A program made the translations under genes and the position numbers. A model generated the notes under the pieces. That model was not told the origin of the DNA. It worked only from the letters and a program-made list of their open reading frames with translations, and made no database searches. Positions 21,523 through 30,301 of a DNA stretch of 64,000 nucleotides are shown here, piece after piece (position 1 is the first letter of the stretch; each line of letters opens with the position of its first letter). Source of the stretch: Tabrizicola caldifontis (GTDB lineage Bacteria; Pseudomonadota; Alphaproteobacteria; Rhodobacterales; Rhodobacteraceae). The stretch covers positions 88,168 to 152,167 of the forward strand of contig NZ_SIJH01000013.1 in assembly GCF_004762095.1 (NCBI RefSeq), in the 5' to 3' direction.

Positions 21523-21549
21523 GGTAGGGAAGGCGCGACCTTCCCTACC
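21523..21549 (+). promoter_or_regulatory. strong leader hairpin before glyQ
   Basis: A perfect 11-bp stem (ggtagggaagg / ccttccctacc) with a five-base loop ends 21 bases before the glyQ ATG. No T tract follows, so it looks like a 5' UTR structure or protein-binding dyad rather than a terminator. A TTGACC hexamer at 21502-21507 could be a -35 element. Confidence 0.45.
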
Positions 21550-21570
21550 GGCCAATCGCAAGGGTGCGCC

Positions 21571-22497
21571 ATGACGCATGAGACGACCACGCCCCGCAGC
21601 TTTCAGGAGATCATCCTGCGCCTGCAATCCTATTGGGCGTCGAAGGGCTGCGCGGTCCTGCAACCCTATGACATGGAGGTAGGCGCGGGCACCTTTCACC
21701 CGGCGACCACGCTGCGGTCGCTGGGCACGAAGCCCTGGGCGGCGGCCTATGTCCAGCCGTCGCGCCGCCCGACCGACGGACGCTATGGCGAGAACCCGAA
21801 CCGCCTGCAGCACTATTACCAGTATCAGGTCATCATCAAACCCAGCCCGCCCGATCTGCAGGACCTTTATCTGGGAAGCCTGCGCGCCATCGGCATCGAC
21901 CTTGACCTGCACGACATCCGCTTTGTCGAGGACGATTGGGAAAGCCCGACGCTTGGCGCCTGGGGCCTGGGCTGGGAGGTCTGGTGCGACGGCATGGAGG
22001 TTTCGCAGTTCACCTATTTCCAGCAGGTCGGCGGGCACGACTGCAAGCCGGTGTCGGGCGAGTTGACCTATGGCCTGGAACGGCTGGCGATGTATGTGAT
22101 GGGCATCGACCATGTGATGGAGATGCCGTTCAACGACCCGGATGCGCCAATTCCTCTGACCTATGGCGATGTCTTCCGCCAGACGGAAGAGGAATACAGC
22201 CGCCACAACTTCGATGGCGCCACGACCGAGATGCTGTTCCGGCATTTCGAGGATGCCGAGGCCGAATGCGAGCGTCTGCTGGCCTTCGCGCCGGACGACC
22301 CGAAATCGGGCAAGCGCATCGTCATGGCGCACCCGGCCTATGACCAGACGATCAAGGCAAGCCACCTGTTCAACCTTCTGGACGCGCGGGGCGTGATCTC
22401 GGTCACCGAACGGCAGGCCTATATCGGCCGGGTTCGGGCCTTGGCGAAGAAATGCGCCGACGCCTTCCGGCAGACCGAGGCGGGGGCGGACCTGTGA
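21571..22497 (+). CDS. glyQ: glycine--tRNA ligase alpha subunit
   Basis: The catalytic alpha subunit of the bacterial alpha2beta2 glycyl-tRNA synthetase. The 308-residue protein shows the family block [25 protein letters not shown] at the N-terminus, and [33 protein letters not shown] with class II motif 2. The ATG at 21571 fits the family start; the longer open frame upstream is the reverse of the preceding promoter region. It overlaps the next gene by four bases (GTGA). Confidence 0.97.
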   Translation: MTHETTTPRSFQEIILRLQSYWASKGCAVLQPYDMEVGAGTFHPATTLRSLGTKPWAAAYVQPSRRPTDGRYGENPNRLQHYYQYQVIIKPSPPDLQDLYLGSLRAIGIDLDLHDIRFVEDDWESPTLGAWGLGWEVWCDGMEVSQFTYFQQVGGHDCKPVSGELTYGLERLAMYVMGIDHVMEMPFNDPDAPIPLTYGDVFRQTEEEYSRHNFDGATTEMLFRHFEDAEAECERLLAFAPDDPKSGKRIVMAHPAYDQTIKASHLFNLLDARGVISVTERQAYIGRVRALAKKCADAFRQTEAGADL

Positions 22498-22970
22498 ATG
22501 TGGGCAAGATCGCCGTGGCCGTGATCCTTCTGACCGCCGTCATCGGGGGTGCGGCCCTCTGGTACACCGCCGAGCGGGCCTTTTACGAGCCGGTGGCCTT
22601 CACGCCGGGGCAGGAAATCCGGCTGGTGCCGCTGAACGGCGACCAGCCGGAGGCCATCGTCGCCAATGACATCCAGGGGATCGACGCACCCTCGTCCCCG
22701 ATAAAGTTCCGCGCCTGCTTCACCACGCCCCTCACGCTGGCCATGCTGACCGAGACCTACCGCCCCTATGAGGGCGCTGTGCCCCTGGTCGCGCCCTCCA
22801 ACTTTCCCTGTTTCGACGCCGAGGCCATCGGCCGCGCGCTGGAGACGGGTGAGGCGCTGGCGTTCCTGTCGGAACCCGACATCCGCCCAGGCGTTGACCG
22901 TGTGGTGGCCGTCTTTGCCGACGGCCGCGCCTATGCCTGGCATCAGACCAACAGCAGTCTGAAGGACTGA
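22494..22970 (+). CDS. DUF6446-family small membrane-anchored protein
   Basis: A 158-residue protein with one N-terminal hydrophobic helix ([21 protein letters not shown]) and a periplasmic domain including [16 protein letters not shown] and [14 protein letters not shown] (two cysteines). Small proteins of this kind sit between glyQ and glyS in many Rhodobacteraceae, which is how I recognise it; its role is unknown. The GTG at 22494 overlaps the glyQ stop, and a second in-frame GTG at 22500 is possible. Confidence 0.65.
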   Translation: MNVGKIAVAVILLTAVIGGAALWYTAERAFYEPVAFTPGQEIRLVPLNGDQPEAIVANDIQGIDAPSSPIKFRACFTTPLTLAMLTETYRPYEGAVPLVAPSNFPCFDAEAIGRALETGEALAFLSEPDIRPGVDRVVAVFADGRAYAWHQTNSSLKD

Positions 22971-22972
22971 CG

Positions 22973-23638
22973 ATGGCCGAGGACGACGACGCCCTGAGAA
23001 AGCTGAAGCGCCGCCACAAGCGCGATTTGCGCCATGCCCGGGCCGAGGGTCTGCTGTCCGGTATCCTGTCGATGCTGCGCCCAGGTGATGTCGTCGTGGA
23101 TTGCGGAGCAAACCAGGGCGATGTGACCGCTCCCCTGGCCGCGACCGGGGCCGTCGTGCACGCCTTCGAGCCAGATCCCTATAATCTTGCCAAGCTGCGC
23201 GATCGCTTTGCCGGGGCCGACAACGTACATGTCCATGCCGCGGCCGTGGGCACGACTGCGGGATCGGTGCGATTGATGCGTGCGGCGAACTGGGATGCAA
23301 ACCCCGATCTGGCGTCTGTCAAGAGCACGGTGGTCACCGGAGGCCACAACATCGCAGAAGGTGAGGCGATCAACGTGCCGCAGGTCGACTTTCCGGCCTT
23401 CCTGCGCGGGCTGGTGATGGCCCACGGGCGGGTGACCTTCGTCAAGCTGGATATCGAGGGAGCGGAACTCGAGCTTCTTGAGGCCATGCTGCGCGAGCGG
23501 CTCTTCGACGATATCCAACTGACGGTCGCGGAAACCCACGAGCGCAAGTTCAAGGAGTTGAGGTCCCGGTTCGACGCCTTGCGTGCTGCCGTAGCCGAAG
23601 CTTACCCGCCGACCCGCGTCAACCTCGACTGGATCTGA
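22973..23638 (+). CDS. FkbM-family SAM-dependent methyltransferase
   Basis: A 221-residue protein with a Rossmann methyltransferase fold. The SAM-binding motif VVDCGANQGDVTAPLA is at ~42-57, the acidic ribose-binding region is VHAFEPDPYNL, and the FkbM-typical VKLDIEGAELELLEAM block is at ~158-173. FkbM proteins O-methylate sugars and secondary metabolites; the target is unknown. The N-terminus is highly basic (KLKRRHKRDLRHARAEG). It sits between glyQ and glyS, a position not needed for glycyl-tRNA synthesis, so it may have been inserted into the operon. Confidence 0.8.
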   Translation: MAEDDDALRKLKRRHKRDLRHARAEGLLSGILSMLRPGDVVVDCGANQGDVTAPLAATGAVVHAFEPDPYNLAKLRDRFAGADNVHVHAAAVGTTAGSVRLMRAANWDANPDLASVKSTVVTGGHNIAEGEAINVPQVDFPAFLRGLVMAHGRVTFVKLDIEGAELELLEAMLRERLFDDIQLTVAETHERKFKELRSRFDALRAAVAEAYPPTRVNLDWI

Positions 23639-23660
23639 TTTGCTCGCTGGAACCGATGAC

Positions 23661-25745
23661 ATGCCCGACCTTCTGATCGAACTCTTCTCCGAGGAAATCC
23701 CGGCCCGGATGCAAGCCCGCGCGCGCGAGGATTTGCGGAAGCTGGTCACCGACGGGCTGGTCGAGGCCGGGCTCACCTATGCCTCGGCCGGGGCCTTCTC
23801 CACCCCGCGCCGGCTGGTCCTGTCGGTCGAGGGGCTGACGGCCGAAAGCCGCCCGGTGCGCGAGGAACGGAAAGGGCCGGCCACCACGGCGCCGCAGCAG
23901 GCGATCGAGGGCTTCCTGCGGTCCACCGGCCTGACCCTCGACCAGCTGGAACGCCGCGCCGACAAGAAGGGCGAGACCTTCTATGCCGTGATCGAGAGGC
24001 CCGGCCGCAAGGCGCCCGAGATCGTGGCCGAGGTGCTGGAAACAACGATCCGCAATTTCCCCTGGCCGAAGTCGATGCGCTGGGGGTCGGGCTCCTTGCG
24101 CTGGGTGCGGCCCTTGCAGTCGATCCTGTGCATCCTGTCGGACGAGGGCGGGGCGCATGTCGTGCCGCTGGAGGTGGACGGCATCGTTGCGGGGAACACG
24201 ACCGAGGGCCACCGCTTCATGGGGATGGGCCGGTTCACGGTCACGGGGTTCGATGATTACCTGGTGAAGCTCAAGCGCGCGAAGGTGGTGCTGGACAGCG
24301 CCGAACGCGAGGCGGCGATCTGGCAGGGCGCGCAGAACCTGGCCTTTGCCGCCGGGATGGAGGTCGTGCCCGACCCCGGCCTGCTGACCGAGGTCGCGGG
24401 GCTGGTGGAATGGCCGGTGCCGCTGATGGGGCGGATCGCGGACGACTTCCTGTCCTTGCCGCCCGAGGTCCTGCAGACCTCGATGAAGGAGCATCAGAAG
24501 TTCTTCTCGGTGCGGAACCCCAGGACGGGCCGGATCGAGGGCTTCGTGACGGTCGCCAACATCGAGGCCGCGGACGGCGGCGAGGTGATCCTGAAGGGGA
24601 ACCAGAAGGTGCTGGCTGCGCGGCTGTCGGACGCGAAGTTCTTCTGGGAGAACGACCTGCGCGTGGCGAAGGCCGGGATGGTCGAGTGGGTCGAGGGGCT
24701 GAAGGCCGTGACCTTCCACAACAGGCTGGGGTCTCAGGCCGAGCGGATCGAGCGGATTGCGGCGCTGGCGCGCGAGATCGCGCCGCTGGTGGGTGCGGAT
24801 CCTGCTGACGCCGAGCGCGCGGCGCGCCTGGCGAAGTTGGACCTGCGCTCGGCGATGGTGGGCGAGTTTCCCGAGTTGCAGGGCGTGATGGGCCGCTATT
24901 ACGCGCTGGAGGCCGGGGAGAAGCCTGCGGTCGCCGATGCCGCGCGGGACCACTGGCGGCCGAAGGGCGAGGGCGACGCGGTGCCGGTGGAGCCGGTGTC
25001 GGTCGCCGTGGCTCTGGCCGACAAGATCGACACGCTGACCGGGTTCTGGGCCATCGACGAGAAGCCGACGGGGTCGAAGGACCCGTTCGCCCTGCGCCGC
25101 GCTGCGCTGGGGGTGATCCGGCTGGTGCTGGGGAATGGGGTGCGGGCCTCGCTGGCCGAGATCGTGGCCGGGGGCATCGCCCGGCATCCCGCCGCAGGTC
25201 CGCATGGAATGTCGGCCGCGCTCGACCTTCTCTTCTTCTTCCACGACCGTCTCAAGGTCCATCTCAAGGACCAGGGCATCCGGCACGATGTCATCGACGC
25301 CTGCCTTGCCATGCCCGGTAGCGACGACCTGACGCTGCTGGTGAAGCGGGCAACGGCGCTGTCCGAAACGCTCAAGACCGAGGACGGGGCGAACCTGCTG
25401 CAGGGGTTCAAACGGGCGAACAACATCCTGGCCCAGGCCGAGGCGAAGGATGGGGTCGAGTATTCCTTCGGCGCGGAAGCGAAATTCGCGGAAACGGCGG
25501 AGGAACGCGCGCTGTTTGCCGCTCTCGACGCGGCCGAGGCGCGGATCGGGCCGGCGATGGCGGCCGAGGATTTCGCCGGGGCCATGGCCGCCATGGCCGG
25601 CCTGCGCGCGCCCATCGACGCCTTCTTCACCGCCGTGCAGGTGAACAGCGACAACCCGGTGGTGCGGCGCAACCGGCTGAACCTGCTCAACCGCATCCGC
25701 GCGGTCTGTTCCGGCGTTGCCGATCTGAGCCGTATCGAGGGCTGA
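23661..25745 (+). CDS. glyS: glycine--tRNA ligase beta subunit
   Basis: The 694-residue beta subunit of glycyl-tRNA synthetase, which binds the tRNA body and anticodon. The N-terminus MPDLLIELFSEEIPARMQ is the conserved beta-subunit start and fixes the ATG at 23661. Further family blocks are FPWPKSMRWGSGSLRWVRPL, the HD-like region FFWENDLR...VTFHNRLG and the C-terminal FFTAVQVNSDNPVVRRNRL. Length is normal. Confidence 0.97.
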   Translation: MPDLLIELFSEEIPARMQARAREDLRKLVTDGLVEAGLTYASAGAFSTPRRLVLSVEGLTAESRPVREERKGPATTAPQQAIEGFLRSTGLTLDQLERRADKKGETFYAVIERPGRKAPEIVAEVLETTIRNFPWPKSMRWGSGSLRWVRPLQSILCILSDEGGAHVVPLEVDGIVAGNTTEGHRFMGMGRFTVTGFDDYLVKLKRAKVVLDSAEREAAIWQGAQNLAFAAGMEVVPDPGLLTEVAGLVEWPVPLMGRIADDFLSLPPEVLQTSMKEHQKFFSVRNPRTGRIEGFVTVANIEAADGGEVILKGNQKVLAARLSDAKFFWENDLRVAKAGMVEWVEGLKAVTFHNRLGSQAERIERIAALAREIAPLVGADPADAERAARLAKLDLRSAMVGEFPELQGVMGRYYALEAGEKPAVADAARDHWRPKGEGDAVPVEPVSVAVALADKIDTLTGFWAIDEKPTGSKDPFALRRAALGVIRLVLGNGVRASLAEIVAGGIARHPAAGPHGMSAALDLLFFFHDRLKVHLKDQGIRHDVIDACLAMPGSDDLTLLVKRATALSETLKTEDGANLLQGFKRANNILAQAEAKDGVEYSFGAEAKFAETAEERALFAALDAAEARIGPAMAAEDFAGAMAAMAGLRAPIDAFFTAVQVNSDNPVVRRNRLNLLNRIRAVCSGVADLSRIEG

Positions 25746-25840
25746 TCGCCCCCCACCCTCATCCCCTTCCCACGGAGGGGGGGGAGGCACCCGCGACTGG
25801 CGGTTTGCGGACTGCCCAAGGATTCATCGTCGTCCTGCCA

Positions 25841-25858
25841 TGTCACGCTTGCGTGACA
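25841..25858. promoter_or_regulatory. perfect dyad TGTCACG-cttg-CGTGACA
   Basis: An 18-base inverted repeat with 7-bp arms lies 43 bases upstream of the preferred GTG start of the dikinase-like gene. It fits a TGT-N12-ACA palindrome, the spacing known for PpsR/CrtJ, but no photosynthesis gene is present here, so another dimeric regulator is equally possible. It could also form a short RNA hairpin. Confidence 0.45.
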
Positions 25859-25900
25859 GGGCAATCGGCGTATGCTGCGCCTGAATACAGGGGTGCTGCG

Positions 25901-28456
25901 GTGCAGAAACACGATCCCATCGCCGAATTCGCCCAGATCACGCCAGGCGCGCAGATCGCGACGGCCACGCATGGCTGGCGGGCGAAATGCCTGCAGCGGC
26001 TGGTCCGGCTGGATCTGCCGGTGCCGAAGTCGGTCGCGCTGCCCGCCTCGACCGTTCGCGCGATCGCGGCGGGGCACGGGGTGGATGCGGCAGGTATCCT
26101 AAACCATTTCGGTGACGGGCCGCTGATTTCCGTGCGCCCCTCGCCGGCAAACCCAGACTGGGGCGGGCCCGCGACGATCCTGAACATCGGGCTGAACGCC
26201 AAGCGCCATGCCCGTCTGGCCGAAACCCATGGCGAACAGGCAGCGGATGCGCTGTATCTGCGCTTCGTGCAGGCCTATGCGATTCATGTGGCCCGGCTTG
26301 ACCCGGAGGTCTTCGACGGCCTCAAGCCAGGCCCCGGCGCCCTGCGCGATGCCTTGCGCGAATACGAGGTCGAGACTGACGAACCCTTCCCCCAGGATCC
26401 CGCGCGGCAGTTGTCGGAGGTGTTGCGCAGCATGGCACGGGCATGGGAAGGCACCTCTGCCCGGCTGCTGCGTCAGGCCAAGGGCGCCCCGGAAGAGGCG
26501 GCGCTGGGCCTTGTGGTGCAGGAGATGGCCCAGGGCATCGGGCAGGGGATCAGCGGCAGTGGCGTGATCCAGTTCGTCGATCCGGTTACCGGCCAGCCGC
26601 AGATTACCGGGCGCTATCTGGGCCAGAGCCAGGGCCGGGACGCGCTGAAGACGACAGAGGCGCTGTATCTGACCCGCGATCCGCGCGGCCCCTCGCTGGA
26701 GGACGTGGCCCCCGAGATCTTTGAAAAGCTGGTCGCATACGGCGCCATCTGCCGGGCCCGGCTGCGCGAGGAGATGCAGATCGAATTCACCGTCGAGGAC
26801 GGCCGTCTGGCGGTGCTGGATGCAGTAAAGGTGCCGCGGTCGGCGCGGGCGGGGCTGCGCATCGCGGTGGCGCTGGCCGAGGATGGGGTGATCGAACGTA
26901 ACGAGGCAGTCCTGCGGGTCGAGCCGCAGGCGCTTTCCGAATTGCTTCACCATCAGGTCGATCCGCGCGGGAATCGCGACGTGATCGCGCGCGGGATCGC
27001 CGCCTCGCCGGGGGCGGCCACCGGGGTTCTGGTGTTCTCCTCATCCGCCGCGCAGGCGGCAGCGGCGCGGGGTGAACCCTGCATCCTGGTGCGCCGCGAA
27101 ACCTCGCCCGAGGATATCCGCGGGATGCATTCGGCGGCGGCTGTGCTGACCGAACGCGGCGGCATGACCAGCCATGCTGCGGTGATCGCACGCGGGCTGG
27201 GGTTGCCCTGCGTGGTGGGGGCCAGCGACATGCGGCTGGATGCGCGCGACCGCAAGCTCACCACGGCCGATGGTCGGGTGTTCCGCGAGGGCGACGTGGT
27301 GACGCTGGACGGGTCGAAGGGCGAAGCGCTGGCAGGCGCGGCCATCATGCTGCCCCCGGCGCTGGATGACAGCTTCCGCCGGCTGCTTGCCTGGGCCGAC
27401 GAGGTGCGCGACATCGGAATCCGCGCCAATGCCGACACCCCCGCTGACGCCGAGACCGCGCGCAAGTTCGAGGCGGAAGGCATCGGCCTGTGCCGCACCG
27501 AACATATGTTCTTCGACGAGGACCGCCTGGTCGTGATGCGCGAGATGATCTTTGCCGACGCGCCTGGCGACCGTGCCGCGGCGCTCGCGCGGCTTCTGCC
27601 GATGCAGCGGGCGGATTTCGTGCAACTCTTTGAAATCATGCAGGGCCTGCCGGTCTGCATCCGCCTGTTCGACCCGCCGCTGCACGAATTCCTGCCCCAG
27701 ACGCGCGAGGGCCTGCGCGAGCTGGCCGAGGCTCTGGATCGCCCCCTGTCCGAAGTCACCCGCCGGGCCGAGGCGCTGACCGAGGTCAATCCGATGCTCG
27801 GTATGCGCGGGGTGCGGCTGGGGGTGGTGCTGCCGGAGATCTACGACATGCAGGTCCAGGCGATCTTCGAGGCGACGCTGGAATCGGCCCGCCGCGGCGC
27901 GCCGGTCGTGCCCGAGATCATGATCCCGCTGGTCAGCGCGCGCCGCGAGGTGGAGCTGATCAAGACCCGGATCGACGCCGTCGCCGCCATGGTGCGCACC
28001 AGGGCGGGGGCCGGTTTCGACTACAAGCTGGGTGTCATGGTCGAAACCCCGCGCGCGGCGCTTCGGGCGGGTGACATCGCCCAGCACGCGGCCTTCCTGT
28101 CCTTCGGCACCAACGACCTGACGCAGATGACCTATGGCCTCAGCCGCGACGACGCAGGGCGGTTCATGAACACCTATGTCCGGCAGGGGGTCTTTCCCGA
28201 AGACCCCTTCCACATCCTTGATGTAGACGGGGTTGGAGAGTTGCTGCTGATTGGTGCGGAACGTGGCCGCAGAACGCGGAAAGACCTGACATTGTCCATC
28301 TGTGGTGAACACGGCGGCAACCCGGAATCGATCGCCTTCTGCCGCAGGGCCGGGTTCGATTATGTCTCCTGCTCGCCCTACCGTGTGCCAATGGCGCGGC
28401 TGGCTGCGGCGCACCTTGCCTTGAAAGATCGAAAATCATCATTCAAAAACAGCTGA
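25901..28456 (+). CDS. pyruvate phosphate dikinase-like PEP-utilising enzyme with eroded ATP site
   Basis: A 851-residue protein with PPDK layout. The phosphohistidine swivel domain has GGMTSHAAVIARGLGLPCVVG (His425). The C-terminal PEP/pyruvate barrel has LCRTEHMFF, VNPMLGMRGVRLG, FGTNDLTQMTYGLSRDD and ICGEHGGNPES (Cys801). The N-terminal ATP-grasp part is shortened. Aligned by eye to PPDK DIEFTIE...LQTR, it reads QIEFTVE...LDAV at 293-309, so the Asp, Gln and Arg of the nucleotide site are changed (Glu295 kept). The GTG start has an aggggtg ribosome binding site. It lies downstream of glyS. Catalytic competence with ATP is doubtful. Confidence 0.75.
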   Translation: MQKHDPIAEFAQITPGAQIATATHGWRAKCLQRLVRLDLPVPKSVALPASTVRAIAAGHGVDAAGILNHFGDGPLISVRPSPANPDWGGPATILNIGLNAKRHARLAETHGEQAADALYLRFVQAYAIHVARLDPEVFDGLKPGPGALRDALREYEVETDEPFPQDPARQLSEVLRSMARAWEGTSARLLRQAKGAPEEAALGLVVQEMAQGIGQGISGSGVIQFVDPVTGQPQITGRYLGQSQGRDALKTTEALYLTRDPRGPSLEDVAPEIFEKLVAYGAICRARLREEMQIEFTVEDGRLAVLDAVKVPRSARAGLRIAVALAEDGVIERNEAVLRVEPQALSELLHHQVDPRGNRDVIARGIAASPGAATGVLVFSSSAAQAAAARGEPCILVRRETSPEDIRGMHSAAAVLTERGGMTSHAAVIARGLGLPCVVGASDMRLDARDRKLTTADGRVFREGDVVTLDGSKGEALAGAAIMLPPALDDSFRRLLAWADEVRDIGIRANADTPADAETARKFEAEGIGLCRTEHMFFDEDRLVVMREMIFADAPGDRAAALARLLPMQRADFVQLFEIMQGLPVCIRLFDPPLHEFLPQTREGLRELAEALDRPLSEVTRRAEALTEVNPMLGMRGVRLGVVLPEIYDMQVQAIFEATLESARRGAPVVPEIMIPLVSARREVELIKTRIDAVAAMVRTRAGAGFDYKLGVMVETPRAALRAGDIAQHAAFLSFGTNDLTQMTYGLSRDDAGRFMNTYVRQGVFPEDPFHILDVDGVGELLLIGAERGRRTRKDLTLSICGEHGGNPESIAFCRRAGFDYVSCSPYRVPMARLAAAHLALKDRKSSFKNS

Positions 28457-28488
28457 TTGCCGGAAGGACTTGAGGTTTGGGTCGCATT

Positions 28489-28537
28489 TTTCGGCGAGAT
28501 TCCGCCGAAAGATCGGCCAAAAGCGTTGCTTTTTGGC
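28489..28537 (+). terminator. two adjacent hairpins after the dikinase-like gene
   Basis: Arms tttcggcg (28489-28496) and cgccgaaa (28503-28510) form one stem. Arms gccaaaagc (28516-28524) and gctttttggc (28528-28537) form a second with one bulge. They lie between the dikinase-like stop and the sleB-like start and may end transcription. Confidence 0.4.
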
Positions 28538-28639
28538 AACAGCGGTAGACCGCCCCCTGGTTCCTCGCCTAAGCCCCCGACCGCTTGCAAAGGCGGGGAC
28601 TGCTTCCGCCGCGTTCGAAAACAATGACGGAAGAGCAGA

Positions 28640-29260
28640 ATGAAACTGTCTGATGTGGGGCGCAGGGTGGCGCCCCTTCTCGTGGCGGCCATGGCGGCCG
28701 CCCCTGCCATGGGCGATGTCCACTCCTCCTCCGTTTACGATATGCGCATGCCTGATGTGCGCATCCCCGTGATCACCCGGTTGCCCGACCCCGACATGTC
28801 AGGAATGCTGCCGGCCGCCGCCCAGACCGACGGCCTGACCGAGGCCTGGCTCATGGCGCTGCCTGCGCCCGAGGGCGATGCCGAGTGGCAGTGTCTGACC
28901 GAGGCCATCTATTTCGAGGCACGCGGCGAAAGCCTTGAAGGCCAGATTGCGGTGGCCGAGGTCATCCTGAACCGCGTGGACAGTCCGCTTTACCCGCGAA
29001 CGGTCTGCGGTGTGGTCAAGCAGCGCGGTGGCGGGGGCTGCCAGTTCTCATACGCCTGCAACGGCAAGGTCCGGATGCGGGAAAAAGGCGCGGCCGATCT
29101 TGCGGGCCGGATCGCCCGGGCCATGCTGGACGGGGCGCCGCGGCTGCTGACCGATGGCGCGACGCACTTCCACGCCCGCGCCGTGCGTCCGAACTGGTCG
29201 AAACGCTTTGCGCGCACCGCGACCATAGGGGCCCATACGTTCTACCGCCATCCCGGCTGA
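28640..29260 (+). CDS. cell wall hydrolase, SleB family
   Basis: A 206-residue exported protein with a signal peptide (LLVAAMAAAPAMG) and a C-terminal Hydrolase_2/SleB domain. The domain starts WQCLTEAIYFEARGESLEGQIAVAEVILNRV, with the catalytic glutamate in EARGE. Cysteines in TVCGVVKQRG and CQFSYAC are typical of the family. The predicted activity is lytic cleavage of peptidoglycan glycan strands in the periplasm. It stands alone between two gaps; spore germination is not implied in this lineage. Confidence 0.85.
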   Translation: MKLSDVGRRVAPLLVAAMAAAPAMGDVHSSSVYDMRMPDVRIPVITRLPDPDMSGMLPAAAQTDGLTEAWLMALPAPEGDAEWQCLTEAIYFEARGESLEGQIAVAEVILNRVDSPLYPRTVCGVVKQRGGGGCQFSYACNGKVRMREKGAADLAGRIARAMLDGAPRLLTDGATHFHARAVRPNWSKRFARTATIGAHTFYRHPG

Positions 29261-29349
29261 GATGTCGTCTTCTGCGCGCAATCGGGCGGCTTCCCGCTTG
29301 GCCCGCCCGCCCCGCGTGGTATGAGGAGCGCAATCCCGCGGAGGCGCCC

Positions 29350-30255
29350 ATGACCATGTCCGATATCGAGCTTGCCTTCGCGCATCCGGAGGACAGGGCC
29401 GAGGCCTCTGCCAGCGCCGACCCGCGCGACCGGATCAGCCTTCGCGATCATGTCGTCGAGGCCGAGATCGGCGCCTTCCAGCAGGAACGCGGCCACAAGC
29501 AGCGGCTGCGCTTCAATGTGGTGGTCGAGGTGCGCCCGGTGACCGGGCCGCTGGACGATGATGTGGACCGTATCCTCAGCTACGACCGGATCACCGAGGC
29601 CATCGCGGCCGAACTGGCGGCAGAGCGGCTGAACCTGCTGGAGACGCTGGCTGAACGGGTGGCGGAGCGCATCCTGGCCGAACCCGCCGCCATGCGCGCC
29701 TTCATCCGGATCGAGAAGCTGGACATCGGTCCCTATGCCCTTGGGGTGGAAATCGTGCGTTCGCGCGCCGAGGTGCCCCTGCGCCGGACGGATGACAGCG
29801 AAGCGACGGTGCATCCGCTGGTGGTTCATTTCGACAACGCGGCGATCGCCGACCCCGCGCTGCCGGCACGGCTGGACGCGCTTCAGGCCGAGGGGCTGCC
29901 GCTCATCCTGACTGTCGGCCTGCCGGATCTGCCGCGGCCCGTGACCGGCCACAAGCCGACGCAGCGCCGGATCGACCTGCTGGCCATCGAACAGAACGCC
30001 TGGGCCCTGGCCGCCCGCGATCCGCGCTGCGTCGTGGTGGCGACGCGCACCGAAATCGACTGGGCGATGAAGCGCGGCCAAACGGTAGTCTGGGCCCCAT
30101 CGAAGCTGGTGCTGGACGCTGTGGACGGGCCGAAGGGGACCGAACCGGTGACGCTGGCCCTTTGGCTTGCCGAAACGATGGCCGCAACGGCATTGGTTGT
30201 TCACGGCCAGGTTGCAGTGCCGGCAGGAAGCCGCGTGCCGGTGAAACGGGTGTGA
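29350..30255 (+). CDS. folB: dihydroneopterin aldolase with long C-terminal extension
   Basis: The N-terminal ~125 residues are a FolB tunnelling-fold domain (DRISLRDHVVEAEIGAFQQERGHKQRLRFNVVVEV, then LNLLETLAERVAERIL and IRIEKLDIGP). FolB converts dihydroneopterin to 6-hydroxymethyl-dihydropterin. FolB is normally ~120 residues; this protein is 301, with ~170 extra residues (from about ATVHPLVVHFDNAAI) that I cannot assign to a known domain. The frame is continuous and well-composed, so it is not a sequencing fusion. It precedes folP and glmM. Confidence 0.8.
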   Translation: MTMSDIELAFAHPEDRAEASASADPRDRISLRDHVVEAEIGAFQQERGHKQRLRFNVVVEVRPVTGPLDDDVDRILSYDRITEAIAAELAAERLNLLETLAERVAERILAEPAAMRAFIRIEKLDIGPYALGVEIVRSRAEVPLRRTDDSEATVHPLVVHFDNAAIADPALPARLDALQAEGLPLILTVGLPDLPRPVTGHKPTQRRIDLLAIEQNAWALAARDPRCVVVATRTEIDWAMKRGQTVVWAPSKLVLDAVDGPKGTEPVTLALWLAETMAATALVVHGQVAVPAGSRVPVKRV

Positions 30256-30301
30256 CGCTTCCCCCTTGCCAAGCGGTCGGGCTTCGGCCACTCCCGACGC
30301 C

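Noticed and set aside
18597..21527. A 976-residue open frame on the plus strand over purB and the pseudoprotease gene
   Set aside because: Antisense shadow of two well-supported minus-strand genes; low-complexity Gly/Arg-rich translation.
23619..25790. A 723-residue minus-strand open frame opposite glyS
   Set aside because: Antisense shadow produced by GC-rich third positions; glyS is unambiguous.
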